A stretch of 64,000 bases of DNA from positions 1,488,001-1,552,000 of the forward strand of contig NZ_JAUSXT010000001.1 in the NCBI RefSeq assembly GCF_030816235.1. Reading direction: 5' to 3'. The notes below the pieces were generated by a model, which did not search any database, was not told the DNA's origin, and saw nothing but the letters and a program-made list of their open reading frames with translations. Made by a program: the position numbers and the translations under genes. Below, in pieces: positions 54,925 through 63,719 of the stretch; within the stretch, counting starts at the first letter, position 1, and each line of letters begins with the position of its first letter. This stretch comes from Microbacterium sp. W4I4. GTDB taxonomy: Bacteria > Actinomycetota > Actinomycetes > Actinomycetales > Microbacteriaceae.

Positions 54925-56397
54925 TCAGCCCTGCTCCGACTGCCGCTCCGGCAGATGCAGGCGGGTGAGGTACCTCTCCGCCCGCGGCGGCGCACCGCGC
55001 TTGTCCAGGCGCGACACCAGCACTATCACGCCCGTCACGAGCGGTATCGCCCAGGCAGCGGGCTGCACGAGCAGGGGTGCGATGGCGCCGGCATCGGCCC
55101 CGAGGAGTGCCGACGCCAGCAGCGAGATGCCGACGGTCACGGCGCCCACCAGCATCCCCGCCAGCGATCCTCGCGCGGTGAGTCCGCGCCACCACACACC
55201 GAGCAGGATCACCGGCGTCAGACTCGTCGCCGCCACGAGGAACACCGTGCCGACGCTGGAGACCAGCGCCTCGGGTCCGGTCAGCAGCGCCACCCCGAGC
55301 GGAGCGAGCACGCACAGCACCGCCGAGAAGCGGAACGAGCGCACCGAGCCGTCGAAGACGTCCTGACTGATCACGCCCGCCAGCGAGACGACCAACCCCG
55401 ACGACGTCGCCAGGAAAGCCGCGAACGCCCCCGCCACCACCAGGGCTGTCACCACGTCGCCGAGCGGTCCGGGAAGGATGCGGGAAGGCAGCGCCAGCAC
55501 GACGGTGTCGGCGAGCCCCGGCTGTGCGAGATCGGGCGCCGCGGCCCGCGCGATCAGCCCCATGGTGCCCGACACGGCGTAGAAGACCCCGATCATGCCG
55601 ATCACCAGCACGGTCGTCCGGCGGGCCGAACCGCCGTCGGGACTCGTGTAGAACCGCACCAGGACGTGCGGCAGACCGATGGTGCCGAGCAGCAGTGCGA
55701 TCATCAGCGACGTCGTCGAATACGGGTCGGTGGCGATCGGGCCGACCTCGACCGGATAGGCGAGCACGGGGTCCCGCGAGGGCTCCCGCCCCGACAGGGC
55801 GATGAGGATGAGCACCGCCGGCACGAGCAGGGCGATGAGCTTGACCCAGTAGTGCATCGCCTGCACAGCGGTGATCGCGCGCATGCCGCCGGCGGCGACC
55901 AGGCCTGTAACCACCACGGCGACGACGATCGATCCGACCCAGGGCGGCACGTCGGCGACCACCTGCAGGGTCAGAGAAGCCCCGTGCAGCTGCGGCACGA
56001 TGTACAGGCAGCCGATCACGATGACCAGCAGACTGGTCAGCCGGCGCACTGCCCTCGATTCCAGGCGGGCCTCGATGAAGTCGGGGATCGTGTAGGCGCC
56101 GCTTCGTCGCAGGGGCGCGGCCACGAAGAGCAGCAGCAGCAGGTACCCGGCCGCGTAGCCGATCGGGAACCAGAACCCGTCCGCCCCCACCAGCAGAACG
56201 AGCCCGGCGAGCCCGAGGAACGTGCCGGCGGACAGGTACTCGCCGCTGATCGCCGAGGCGTTCCAGACCGGCCTGACGCTGCGGGATGCCACGAAGAAGT
56301 CACCCGTGGTGCGGCTGAGCCGCACGCCCATTCCGCCGACCACGATCGTGGCGCCGAGCACCAGCACGATCGCCGCGACGCCGAGCACGACGCTCAT
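54925..56397 (-). CDS. Sodium:solute symporter family protein (ActP/MctC-like)
   Basis: 490 residues from MSVVLGVAAIV, overlapping the upstream small gene by four bases. Thirteen helices with ASRSVRPVWNASAISGEYLS, GYAAGYLLLLLFVAAPL, and PHVLVRFYTSPDGGSARRTT, as in acetate/monocarboxylate SSF permeases. Uptake of a short-chain carboxylate driven by sodium or protons is likely. It is the last gene of the lytS-lytTR-DUF485-symporter operon. Confidence 0.88.
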   Translation of the reverse strand: MSVVLGVAAIVLVLGATIVVGGMGVRLSRTTGDFFVASRSVRPVWNASAISGEYLSAGTFLGLAGLVLLVGADGFWFPIGYAAGYLLLLLFVAAPLRRSGAYTIPDFIEARLESRAVRRLTSLLVIVIGCLYIVPQLHGASLTLQVVADVPPWVGSIVVAVVVTGLVAAGGMRAITAVQAMHYWVKLIALLVPAVLILIALSGREPSRDPVLAYPVEVGPIATDPYSTTSLMIALLLGTIGLPHVLVRFYTSPDGGSARRTTVLVIGMIGVFYAVSGTMGLIARAAAPDLAQPGLADTVVLALPSRILPGPLGDVVTALVVAGAFAAFLATSSGLVVSLAGVISQDVFDGSVRSFRFSAVLCVLAPLGVALLTGPEALVSSVGTVFLVAATSLTPVILLGVWWRGLTARGSLAGMLVGAVTVGISLLASALLGADAGAIAPLLVQPAAWAIPLVTGVIVLVSRLDKRGAPPRAERYLTRLHLPERQSEQG

Positions 56398-56804
56398 CGC
56401 GGCCGCCCCTGACGCTCGTCGTCCTCCGCGAGTCCGCGGTAGCGGCGCTCGTTCCTCGCCGCGTTTCGGGCGAACACCACGGCGAACAGCAGGATGATCG
56501 GGTAGTACCCGTACGCCTGCATGATCCACGATGCGGGAACCCCGAACACGGGTGGGTCGGCGGTACTCGCCATGATCATGATCACCGCGGTGAACGCCAG
56601 AGACACCAGCAGGAAGCCGATCAGGCACGCGCCCGCCAGGCGCAGCTGGGCGCGCATCAGGTCGTTGAGGAACACCGCCCCGGCTTCGTGCACCGGCGCC
56701 CCCGGCAGGGCGATGCCCTGCGTGCGCGTGGAGTCGGCGGCTGCGGTCCGGCTGTCGAGCGAGACCCGCACTCGCTGCGGTTGCTCGGCGGCGTCCGGGG
56801 TCAT
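56394..56804 (-). CDS. DUF485/YjcH-like small membrane protein, symporter partner
   Basis: 136 residues from MTPDAAEQPQRV. A charged 50-residue cytoplasmic N terminus precedes two helices (LAGACLIGFLLVSLAFTAVI and GYYPIILLFAVVFARNAARN). Such proteins are encoded directly before ActP-type symporters and are thought to belong to the transporter. It overlaps the regulator before it and the symporter after it by four bases each. Confidence 0.78.
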   Translation of the reverse strand: MTPDAAEQPQRVRVSLDSRTAAADSTRTQGIALPGAPVHEAGAVFLNDLMRAQLRLAGACLIGFLLVSLAFTAVIMIMASTADPPVFGVPASWIMQAYGYYPIILLFAVVFARNAARNERRYRGLAEDDERQGRPR

Positions 56805-57529
56805 CGCCGGTCGCCTTTCAGCAGTCGGGTGCGCACCGCGGGGATCAGGCGACGGCTGACCGGCAGTTCGACCTCGGCCAGGACGACCGTGGGCGCCGAG
56901 CCCGTCAGCCGCACCTCGCTGACCGCGTCGACATGCACCAGGTAGGACCGGTGCACGCGCACGAAGCCGGCGGCATCCCACCGCTCCTCGAGCTCCGAGA
57001 TCGGGATGCGCACGAGATGGCTGTCACCCGACTCGGTCCACAGCCGCGAGTAGTCGCCCTCGGCCTTCACCCAGCGCACGTCGTCCCGGCGCACCAGACG
57101 CACCGCCTGCCCCACCGAGACGGGCACGGTCTCCGCTTCACCGGCATCCGCGACCTCCCCGCCCCGGCCTGCGGCGATCACCCGATCGACCGCCCGTCTC
57201 AGCCGCTCCGGACGGATCGGCTTGAGCACGTAGTCCAGGGCGCGCACCTCGAAGGCTTCGAGGGCGCCCGCCTCGTCGGCCGTCACGAACACCACGGCCG
57301 GACGCTCCGCGAACCGATCCAGTGCGCGCGCCAGGTCGAACCCGCCGACGCCGGGCATGTGGATGTCGAGGAACACCGCGTCGATGGCCTCCACCGACAG
57401 CATCCGCAGCGCATCCGCCCCGCTGGATGCCGCGTGGATCGCGCCGATCCGCGGGTCCGCCTGCAGGAAGGCGACCAGCTCGGCGAGCGCGGGCGGCTCG
57501 TCATCGGCGACCAGGACGTCGATGATCAC
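56801..57529 (-). CDS. LytTR-family response regulator
   Basis: 242 residues. Receiver domain with VLVADDEPPAL, phosphoacceptor Asp in AVFLDIHMPGVGGFDLA near residue 55, and the conserved Lys in YVLKPIRPERL. A LytTR DNA-binding domain follows (DDVRWVKAEGDYSRLW, FVRVHRSYLVHVDAV). It overlaps the kinase gene by four bases. Its targets are probably the symporter and the cstA unit next to it. Confidence 0.92.
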   Translation of the reverse strand: MIIDVLVADDEPPALAELVAFLQADPRIGAIHAASSGADALRMLSVEAIDAVFLDIHMPGVGGFDLARALDRFAERPAVVFVTADEAGALEAFEVRALDYVLKPIRPERLRRAVDRVIAAGRGGEVADAGEAETVPVSVGQAVRLVRRDDVRWVKAEGDYSRLWTESGDSHLVRIPISELEERWDAAGFVRVHRSYLVHVDAVSEVRLTGSAPTVVLAEVELPVSRRLIPAVRTRLLKGDRR

Positions 57530-58710
57530 GGCGCATCAGCCTCGTGCATGGGCTGCGACTTCGGTACCCGCATCCGCACCATCGTACCCGCGCCCAGATT
57601 CGTGTCGATGACCAGTCCGCCCTCCGCCCCGTACAGGCGACGCAGGCGCGTGTCGACGTTGCGCAGCCCGATATGGGTGGTCTGCACAGGACCGGCCAGC
57701 GCATCCTGCACGAGGGCGGGGTCCATGCCCACACCGTCGTCCTCCACTGAGATCTCGGTGTGGGTTCCCTCGTCCTCGGCGGCGATGACGATGAGACCAC
57801 CGGATGCCGTGGGCTCCAGCCCGTGACGCACGGCGTTCTCGACCAGGGGCTGCACCGACAGGAAGGGGATGACGGTGGACAGCGTCTCGGGGGCGATCCG
57901 CAGACGCACCTCCAGCCGGTCGCCGAAGCGCGCGCGCTCCAGCTCGAGGTAGTTCCGGATGCTGCCCAGTTCCTGCGCGAGCGTGGTGAACTCGCCCTTC
58001 TGTCGGAACGAGTACCGGGTGAAGTCGGCGAAGTCCAGCACGAGGGTGCGTGCCCGTTCGGGGTCGGTCGTGATGAACGAGGCGATCGCGGCGAGGGAGT
58101 TGTAGATGAAGTGCGGGCTGATCTGCGCCCGCAGGGCACGCAGCTCGGCCTCGGCAAGGCTGGCCCGGGAGGCCTCCAGCTCGGTCAGCGCGATCTGGGC
58201 GGCGCACCAGTCCGCGACCTCCCCGGTGGCGCGCACGAGCGGACTGCGCACGTTCTCGGCGAACGCGATCAGAGCTCCGCGGTACTCCCCGTCCACCGTG
58301 ACGGGGGCACCCACGGCCTCGTGCACGGTGTCGGTCCCCCGGCGCCGGGGGAACACCTGACGGCGATCCGTCTCCCGCACGCGTGCGGCGACACGCAGCG
58401 CCGAGGCGTCCAATCCGCTGATGGAGCCGTCGAAGACCACGGCCCCCTCGGCGGTGACGAATGCGACGGCCTGCACGCCGAGCAGTGTTCGCACGTGTCG
58501 GGCCGCGCGCACGAGATCCGGACCATGCGCGGCCCGCAGCTCGGCGGCGGCGAGGCCCGCGAGATGCAGCGTGCGGCTCGTCGCGCGCTCGGCCTCCCCG
58601 CCGAGGTCGCGCGATCCTCGTGCGAGACGCACCACCCCGATCAGGATCAGAGCGAGGAGCACGCCGGCGACGACGCCGAGCGAGCCCGTGAGGAGCGCCT
58701 GATCCGTCAT
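57526..58710 (-). CDS. LytS-type sensor histidine kinase
   Basis: 394 residues with one N-terminal helix (LGVVAGVLLALILIGVV), a GAF-like region at about residues 60-170, and a His_kinase/HATPase pair: ALRAQISPHFIYNSLAAI (phosphorylated His), LSVQPLVENAVRHGLEP (N box) and GIGLRNVDTRLRRLYG. It lacks the 5TM-LYT sensor of LytS or BtsS, so it may sense through the GAF-like domain. First gene of the operon, 47 bases after the ybdD-like gene. Confidence 0.9.
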   Translation of the reverse strand: MTDQALLTGSLGVVAGVLLALILIGVVRLARGSRDLGGEAERATSRTLHLAGLAAAELRAAHGPDLVRAARHVRTLLGVQAVAFVTAEGAVVFDGSISGLDASALRVAARVRETDRRQVFPRRRGTDTVHEAVGAPVTVDGEYRGALIAFAENVRSPLVRATGEVADWCAAQIALTELEASRASLAEAELRALRAQISPHFIYNSLAAIASFITTDPERARTLVLDFADFTRYSFRQKGEFTTLAQELGSIRNYLELERARFGDRLEVRLRIAPETLSTVIPFLSVQPLVENAVRHGLEPTASGGLIVIAAEDEGTHTEISVEDDGVGMDPALVQDALAGPVQTTHIGLRNVDTRLRRLYGAEGGLVIDTNLGAGTMVRMRVPKSQPMHEADAP

Positions 58711-58757
58711 GCGCTCAGCCTACGGTTCGCCGGTCGTCGCCGCCGTCTGCGCAGTGC

Positions 58758-58994
58758 TCAGCAGCACCTGGCGCCGGGGTTGCGATCCTGTTCCGCCATC
58801 CGCTCGCACCAGAACTGCCTCTCGGTGGGAACGGGAGCATCCGGATGGTGTGCGCGATGGTGCGCGACGTACACGTCGTACGCGCGGTCTCCCATCAGGG
58901 TCGTGACGTACCAGCGGACCTTCGCGGCGGCGCCCCGCATCCGGCGCCACAGGGCGACGGATGCGGGGCGGACGCTGAACTCGGGAGCGCTCAT
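58758..58994 (-). CDS. YbdD/YjiX-like small protein
   Basis: 78 residues from MSAPEFSVRPASV. The segment KVRWYVTTLMGDRAYDVYVA and HHPDAPVPTERQFWCERM match the YbdD/YjiX (DUF466) family, always encoded after cstA-type transporters. The start and the cstA stop share one base. Function unknown; likely assists the transporter. Confidence 0.88.
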   Translation of the reverse strand: MSAPEFSVRPASVALWRRMRGAAAKVRWYVTTLMGDRAYDVYVAHHRAHHPDAPVPTERQFWCERMAEQDRNPGARCC

Positions 58995-61267
58995 CAGTGC
59001 CCTGCCGGGTTGCGGATCACGCCGTTCGCGGCGTCGTGAGCCTCCCACTGGCCCTCGATCTCGCGCTCGGCCCTGGTCGCGAGGAAGCCGGCCGGTGCGA
59101 AGCGGCGCGAAGCCACCGCGGCATCCTCACCGTCCTCAGTCAGCCCCCTGCGGATCGAGTTGATCGCCGATCCCACCGCGACGACGATCACGACGATCGT
59201 CAGCACCACGAAGATGATCGACAGCGTCCCCTGCACCGAGGTGTTGCGGATGACGGCCTCCACGACCTCCGGCGCTCCCAGGCTGCCGTCGCCGGCGGCC
59301 TGTGCGGCCCGGTACTTGGCGTTGTTCGCCCAGTATCCGATGGCCGGCACGGGCGAGAAGATCTTGTACATGGATGCCGTGATCGTGACGACCGCGGCGA
59401 ACGCCAGCGGCACGCCGATGATCCACAGCCAGCGCACGTAGCTCCGGCCGCGCTTGGCGACGATGGCGAACACGACCGCCAGGGCGATGGCCGCGAGCAG
59501 CTGGTTGGCGATTCCGAACAGCGGGAAGAAGGTGTTGATGCCGCCCAGCGGGTCGGTCACACCGAGGATGAGGATGTAGCCCCAGCCGGCGACCATGATC
59601 GCCGTGCAGATCCAGACGCCGGGGCGCCAGCTGATCTCGCGGAACTTCGGGATCCAGGCGCCGATCGAGTCCTGCAGCATGAACCGGGCGACACGCGTTC
59701 CCGCATCGACGGCGGTGAGGATGAACAGCGCCTCGAACATGATGGCGAAGTGGTACCAGAACCCCATCATGGCGGTGCCGCCGCCGATCTGATGCATGAT
59801 GTGCGCGAGCCCGAGAGCCAGCGTCGGCGCCCCACCGGTGCGGGAGACGATGCTCTCCTCACCGACCGACTGCGCCGTGGACGTCAGCATCTCGGGTGTG
59901 AGGTTCACCCCGGTGAGCCCGAGAGAGTTCACGAACGCGACGGCACCCTCCACCGTGCCCTGCGTGGCGGCTGCGGAGGAGTTCATGGCGTAGTAGATGC
60001 CCTGGTCGATCGAGATCGCGGCGACCAGCGCCATGATCGCGACGAACGACTCCATCAGCATCCCGCCGTATCCGATGAACCGCGTCTGGCGCTCCTTCTC
60101 GATCAGCTTCGGCGTGGTGCCGGAGGAGATCAGGGCATGGAATCCCGATAGGGCGCCGCAGGCGATCGTGACGAACAGGAAGGGGAACATGGGGCCGGAG
60201 AACACCGGGCCCAGGCCCGTGAAGGCGAAGTCGGTGAACGCGGGGACGGTGATCTCCGGCCGCACCAGCACGATGGCGCCGGCGAGCATGACGATCACGC
60301 CGATCTTCATGAAGGTCGACAGGTAGTCGCGCGGGGCCAGCAGCAGCCACACCGGAAGGATCGCGGCGATGAAGCCGTAGACGATGATGCCCCAGGCGAT
60401 CACCGAGCGGTCCAGGTGGAACATCGCCTGACCCCACTCGGTGCCGGCGACAGCACCGCCGCCGGCGATGGCGGCGATGAGCAGCACGAAGCCGATCAGC
60501 GAGACCTCGGTGATGCGGCCCGGGCGCAGGAAGCGCAGGTACAGCCCCATGAACAGGGCGATCGGCAGGGTCATCGACACGCTGAAGACGCCCCACGGGC
60601 TCTCGCCGAGCGCGTTGACGACGACGAGGGCGAGGATCGCGATGATGATGACCATGATGAGCAGCGAGGCGATGATCGCCGCGGTGCCGCCCACCTTGCC
60701 GAGCACGTCGCGGGCCATCTGCCCGATCGAGCGCCCGCCGCGGCGCATCGAGAAGAACAGCACCGTGTAGTCCTGGACGGCACCGGCGAGGACGACGCCG
60801 ATGATGATCCAGATGGTGCCGGGAAGGAAGCCCATCTGCGCGGCGAGGACCGGCCCCACGAGAGGGCCGGCGCCGGCGATGGCGGCGAAGTGGTGCCCGT
60901 AGAGCACGCGGCGGTCAGTGGGGACGTAATCCTTGCCGTCTTCGCGGATCTCCGCGGGGGTCGCGCGGCGGTCGTCGGGTCGCGTGATGTAGCGCTCGAT
61001 GACCTTGGAGTAGAACCGGTAGCCGATCAGGTAGGTGCAGACCGCGGCGAACACGAACCAGATCGCGTTGACGGTCTCGCCGCGGACGATCGCGAGCATC
61101 GTCCAGGCGACGGCGCCGAGCAGGGCGATCGCCGCCCACAGGATGATCTTCGGCAGGTTCCAGCGGGACTCCCGCTCGAGCTCGGCCTCGGGGACGGCGA
61201 CGGGAGGCAGGTCAGGATCCTGCACGATCGCGCCCTTGCCCCGTCGGGATTCAGGGGTGGTTGTCAT
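58994..61267 (-). CDS. cstA: CstA-family carbon starvation / pyruvate transporter
   Basis: 757 residues from an ATG with AAGGAG eight bases upstream. Sixteen or more helices; HHFAAIAGAGPLVGPVLAAQ, GAVQDYTVLFFSMRRGGRS, ACGALSGFHALISSGTTPKL and GGGTAMMGFWYHFAIMFEAL match CstA/BtsT. These import pyruvate or peptides during carbon limitation. A LytS/LytTR system is immediately downstream, resembling E. coli BtsSR with BtsT. The upstream 222 bases, which also contain a terminator for the next gene, should hold the promoter. Confidence 0.94.
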   Translation of the reverse strand: MTTTPESRRGKGAIVQDPDLPPVAVPEAELERESRWNLPKIILWAAIALLGAVAWTMLAIVRGETVNAIWFVFAAVCTYLIGYRFYSKVIERYITRPDDRRATPAEIREDGKDYVPTDRRVLYGHHFAAIAGAGPLVGPVLAAQMGFLPGTIWIIIGVVLAGAVQDYTVLFFSMRRGGRSIGQMARDVLGKVGGTAAIIASLLIMVIIIAILALVVVNALGESPWGVFSVSMTLPIALFMGLYLRFLRPGRITEVSLIGFVLLIAAIAGGGAVAGTEWGQAMFHLDRSVIAWGIIVYGFIAAILPVWLLLAPRDYLSTFMKIGVIVMLAGAIVLVRPEITVPAFTDFAFTGLGPVFSGPMFPFLFVTIACGALSGFHALISSGTTPKLIEKERQTRFIGYGGMLMESFVAIMALVAAISIDQGIYYAMNSSAAATQGTVEGAVAFVNSLGLTGVNLTPEMLTSTAQSVGEESIVSRTGGAPTLALGLAHIMHQIGGGTAMMGFWYHFAIMFEALFILTAVDAGTRVARFMLQDSIGAWIPKFREISWRPGVWICTAIMVAGWGYILILGVTDPLGGINTFFPLFGIANQLLAAIALAVVFAIVAKRGRSYVRWLWIIGVPLAFAAVVTITASMYKIFSPVPAIGYWANNAKYRAAQAAGDGSLGAPEVVEAVIRNTSVQGTLSIIFVVLTIVVIVVAVGSAINSIRRGLTEDGEDAAVASRRFAPAGFLATRAEREIEGQWEAHDAANGVIRNPAGH

Positions 61268-61443
61268 GGGTCTTCTCCTTGGTACGCGGCGTTGCGTAGG
61301 TGAGCGACGTTGCGTCGTGTGCGGGGTAAGGATATGGGGGTTCGGCATCCCGAATCGGGGTCGCCGTCACGGGTGATCCACCCGTGCGACGAACGGATGC
61401 GGATGCGCGACGAACGGCGGCGTCCGCGGCGCCGCGAGGGGTG

Positions 61444-61482
61444 CGATCGCCGGCCGGACGTGGGACGCCCGGCCGGCGATCG
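61444..61482 (-). terminator. Strong GC hairpin after the exported PLP enzyme gene
   Basis: CGATCGCCGGCCGG and CCGGCCGGCGATCG form a perfect 14-base stem around an 11-base loop, seven bases past the stop of the class V enzyme gene. It separates that unit from cstA. A U-run is not evident, as often in high-GC actinobacteria. Confidence 0.8.
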
Positions 61483-61489
61483 GTACGGC

Positions 61490-62875
61490 TCAGGCCATCT
61501 TCTTCGAGAGTTTCCAGGCCGCGTCGATCAGCCGGTCCACGTCGCTCGGCTGATGGAACAGATGCGTGGACACGCGGAGCGGACTGTGCTTGGCGGAGTC
61601 GCCGATCACCGACAGCGACGTGTTGCGCACCTCGATGCCGTACTCGTCGAGCAGCCGCGAGACGAAGGCAGCGGACTTCGCGGAGTCCTTGACGTCGGCG
61701 GGATTCTGGAACGGGTTGAACCCCGTCAGCGCACAGGTCAGACGGGTGTCGCTCTTCGCGGAGTACAGGGACTGGATGCCCCAGCGTTCCACGATGAGCT
61801 CCTTGGTGCGATCGGCCAGTCCGACCACACGGTCCTGGATGCGCTGTCGGCCGATCTCATCCCAGATCTCGCCCGCCTTCTTCACCCCGGCGTTCAGCGC
61901 CTTGGTGCCGTTGCCGATGCTCTGGGCGTACTTTCCGATGTCCTGCGACTCGTCGCGCGAGCGCAGGTCGACGGACTCGTCCCGCGGGTAGCCGGACGAC
62001 ACCATCGGCCAGAACTCGGGCAGCGGGGTCGGATTCGCGGCGGTCACACGGTTGCGGATGTAGAGGATGCCGGTGCCGCCCGGTGCGCACTGCCATTTCG
62101 CGCCGGCGCCGGCGAGGAAGTCGACGCCCAGCTCCCGGAAGTCGTAGGCCATCATGCCGGGGATGTGCGCACCGTCGACGACCGTGATGATCCCGTGCTG
62201 CTGAGCGAGCTCCGCCAGCATCCGGATCGGCAGCATGGTGCCGGTGAGGTAGGTCGGCGCCGAGAACATGATCACCTTGGTGCGGCCGGTGATGCCGGCG
62301 CGGAACAACTCGACGTAGTCCTCCGCAACCTGATCGTCTCCGATCGGCAGCTCGACGCGCTTGATCACCACGCCGTAGCGGTCTCTGGCCAGCGCCAGCG
62401 GGGTGTCACCGCCGGAGTGCTCGTGATTGGTGGTGAGGATCTCGTCGCCCACGCGGAGGTTGAGCCCCAGCAGCGCCTTGGACATGCCGTCGGAGGTGTT
62501 GTGCGTGATGACGATCTCGTCGGTGTCGACGCCGTGGGCTTTCGCGATGACAGCGCGCACGTCGGCGAAGTCGCTGTACGACGCCTCCGCGTCGCGCGCC
62601 ACCTGCCGGTGCACGGCGTCGACGACGTCGAGCACCTGGCGCGGGGGCGATCCGACGGTTCCGACGTTCATGTACAGGATCCGCTTGTCGAGGGTGAACA
62701 TCTCCCTGACCTTGTTCCAGTACCCGGTGTCGGAGGCCGCGGGGACGACGGTGGATGCCGCCGCCGGGGATGCGATTCCGAGGGTTCCGAGGCCCACGGT
62801 GCCGGCACCGGCGCCGAAGAGCTTGAGGGCGGTGCGGCGGGAGAATCCTGTGCTCTGTGCAGTGTTCGAAGACAT
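61490..62875 (-). CDS. Tat-exported class V aminotransferase / isopenicillin-N-epimerase-like PLP enzyme
   Basis: 461 residues from the ATG eight bases after AAGGAG; a GTG nine bases upstream lies on the Shine-Dalgarno. Twin-arginine signal: FSRRTALKLFGAGAGTVGLG and a following SPAAAS. Then a class V PLP fold: VTHNTSDGMSKALLGL, NHEHSGGDTPL, VDGAHIPGMMAYDF and the PLP lysine in GAGAKWQCAPGGTGILYI. Tat export of a folded, cofactor-loaded enzyme is consistent. Possible activities are epimerase, desulfurase-like or lyase; substrate unknown. It is 12 bases after the RidA gene. Confidence 0.87.
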   Translation of the reverse strand: MSSNTAQSTGFSRRTALKLFGAGAGTVGLGTLGIASPAAASTVVPAASDTGYWNKVREMFTLDKRILYMNVGTVGSPPRQVLDVVDAVHRQVARDAEASYSDFADVRAVIAKAHGVDTDEIVITHNTSDGMSKALLGLNLRVGDEILTTNHEHSGGDTPLALARDRYGVVIKRVELPIGDDQVAEDYVELFRAGITGRTKVIMFSAPTYLTGTMLPIRMLAELAQQHGIITVVDGAHIPGMMAYDFRELGVDFLAGAGAKWQCAPGGTGILYIRNRVTAANPTPLPEFWPMVSSGYPRDESVDLRSRDESQDIGKYAQSIGNGTKALNAGVKKAGEIWDEIGRQRIQDRVVGLADRTKELIVERWGIQSLYSAKSDTRLTCALTGFNPFQNPADVKDSAKSAAFVSRLLDEYGIEVRNTSLSVIGDSAKHSPLRVSTHLFHQPSDVDRLIDAAWKLSKKMA

Positions 62876-62887
62876 TGTGTTCACTCC

Positions 62888-63412
62888 TTATCGGACGGCG
62901 ATCGCGCTGATCTCGACTTTTGCGCCCAGCGGCAGTTCGGCGACCTCGACGGTCGCGCGAGCGGGGGCTGCCTCGGTGCCGAAGTATTCGGCGTAGACGA
63001 CGTTGAACTCGGCGAAGTCGGCCATGTCGGCCAGGTACACGGTGGCGCTGACGACGTCGCCGAGGTCGAGCTTCGCCTCCTTCAGGACGGCCTCGATGTT
63101 CTGAACCGACAATGCGGTCTGCTCGGCGATCGTCTGGCCGTTGTCGATCGCGCCGACCCTCGGATCGATGGGCAGCTGACCGGAGACGTACACCGTGCCT
63201 CCCGCGGCGATGCCCTGAGAGTAGGGCCCGATCGCCGCGGGTGCGTCGGGGCTCTCGAGAACCTTCTTGGCGGAGGATCCGCGGTCGGGCTGAGCGGGTG
63301 AACCGGCGTGTGCCGAGCCCCCGATTGCAGAGGTCACGGCGAGACCCGTGACCACGACGACCCCGGCGACGGACAGTGCCGTGGTTCGGGGTCGAGAGGC
63401 GAAACTGAACAA
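62888..63412 (-). CDS. Exported RidA/YjgF-family protein
   Basis: 174 residues. TTG start with AGGAGA five to six bases upstream. A Sec-type signal (VAGVVVVTGLAVTSAIGGSA then HAGS) precedes a RidA domain: AIGPYSQGIAAGGTVYVSGQ, LSVQNIEAVLKEAKLDLGDV, and PARATVEVAELPLGAKVEI, which includes the conserved Arg (ARATVEV) that binds the substrate carboxylate. RidA hydrolyses reactive enamine/imine intermediates formed by PLP enzymes. Most RidA proteins are cytoplasmic; the signal peptide is unusual. Same operon as the exported PLP enzyme. Confidence 0.87.
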   Translation of the reverse strand: MFSFASRPRTTALSVAGVVVVTGLAVTSAIGGSAHAGSPAQPDRGSSAKKVLESPDAPAAIGPYSQGIAAGGTVYVSGQLPIDPRVGAIDNGQTIAEQTALSVQNIEAVLKEAKLDLGDVVSATVYLADMADFAEFNVVYAEYFGTEAAPARATVEVAELPLGAKVEISAIAVR

Positions 63413-63586
63413 GATAATCTCCTTCGAGTTCGGTTCGAGCGCGACGATGCGACTCGCAATGCGGCGGCACGTTCAGAACGGGACGTCGCGTGCCGGCCAC
63501 GTTAGGGAGGAGCCTCCTGGGGCACCATGACCGCCGTCGGACCCTGCGCGACCATGCGACGAACGGTGCAGGAGACGCGATGAGCG

Positions 63587-63600
63587 GTATACCGGTATAC
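63587..63600. promoter_or_regulatory. 14-base perfect palindrome, candidate TetR operator
   Basis: GTATACCGGTATAC lies 175 bases before the RidA start and 120 bases after the TetR-family stop, both on the minus strand. Size and symmetry fit a TetR-type operator. It would control the RidA/PLP unit or be a site for another regulator. Confidence 0.5.
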
Positions 63601-63634
63601 GGCGGGCGTTGCGCAGGGCGCCTCACCAGGCGCT

Positions 63635-63691
63635 TCGCAGGTCGCAACTCGCCGTCTCGTCGGCGGGGACGCGGCGTGCTGCGCCCTGCGA
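63635..63691. repeat. 57-base palindromic repeat, copy 6
   Basis: Begins TCGCAGGTCGCAACTCGCCG and ends GTGCTGCGCCCTGCGA. Length and ends match the 49-50.6 kb copies, though this one is 13 kb away and next to the tetR gene. It fills part of the 307-base gap between the RidA and TetR genes. Confidence 0.75.
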
Positions 63692-63719
63692 GCGAGGGTT
63701 GGGCGTGGGCCGCAGTGCC

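Noticed and set aside
54892..56412. 506-codon + strand frame and 61310-63301 (663 codons)
   Set aside because: Antisense to the symporter and to the class V PLP enzyme/RidA genes; no domain and biased composition.
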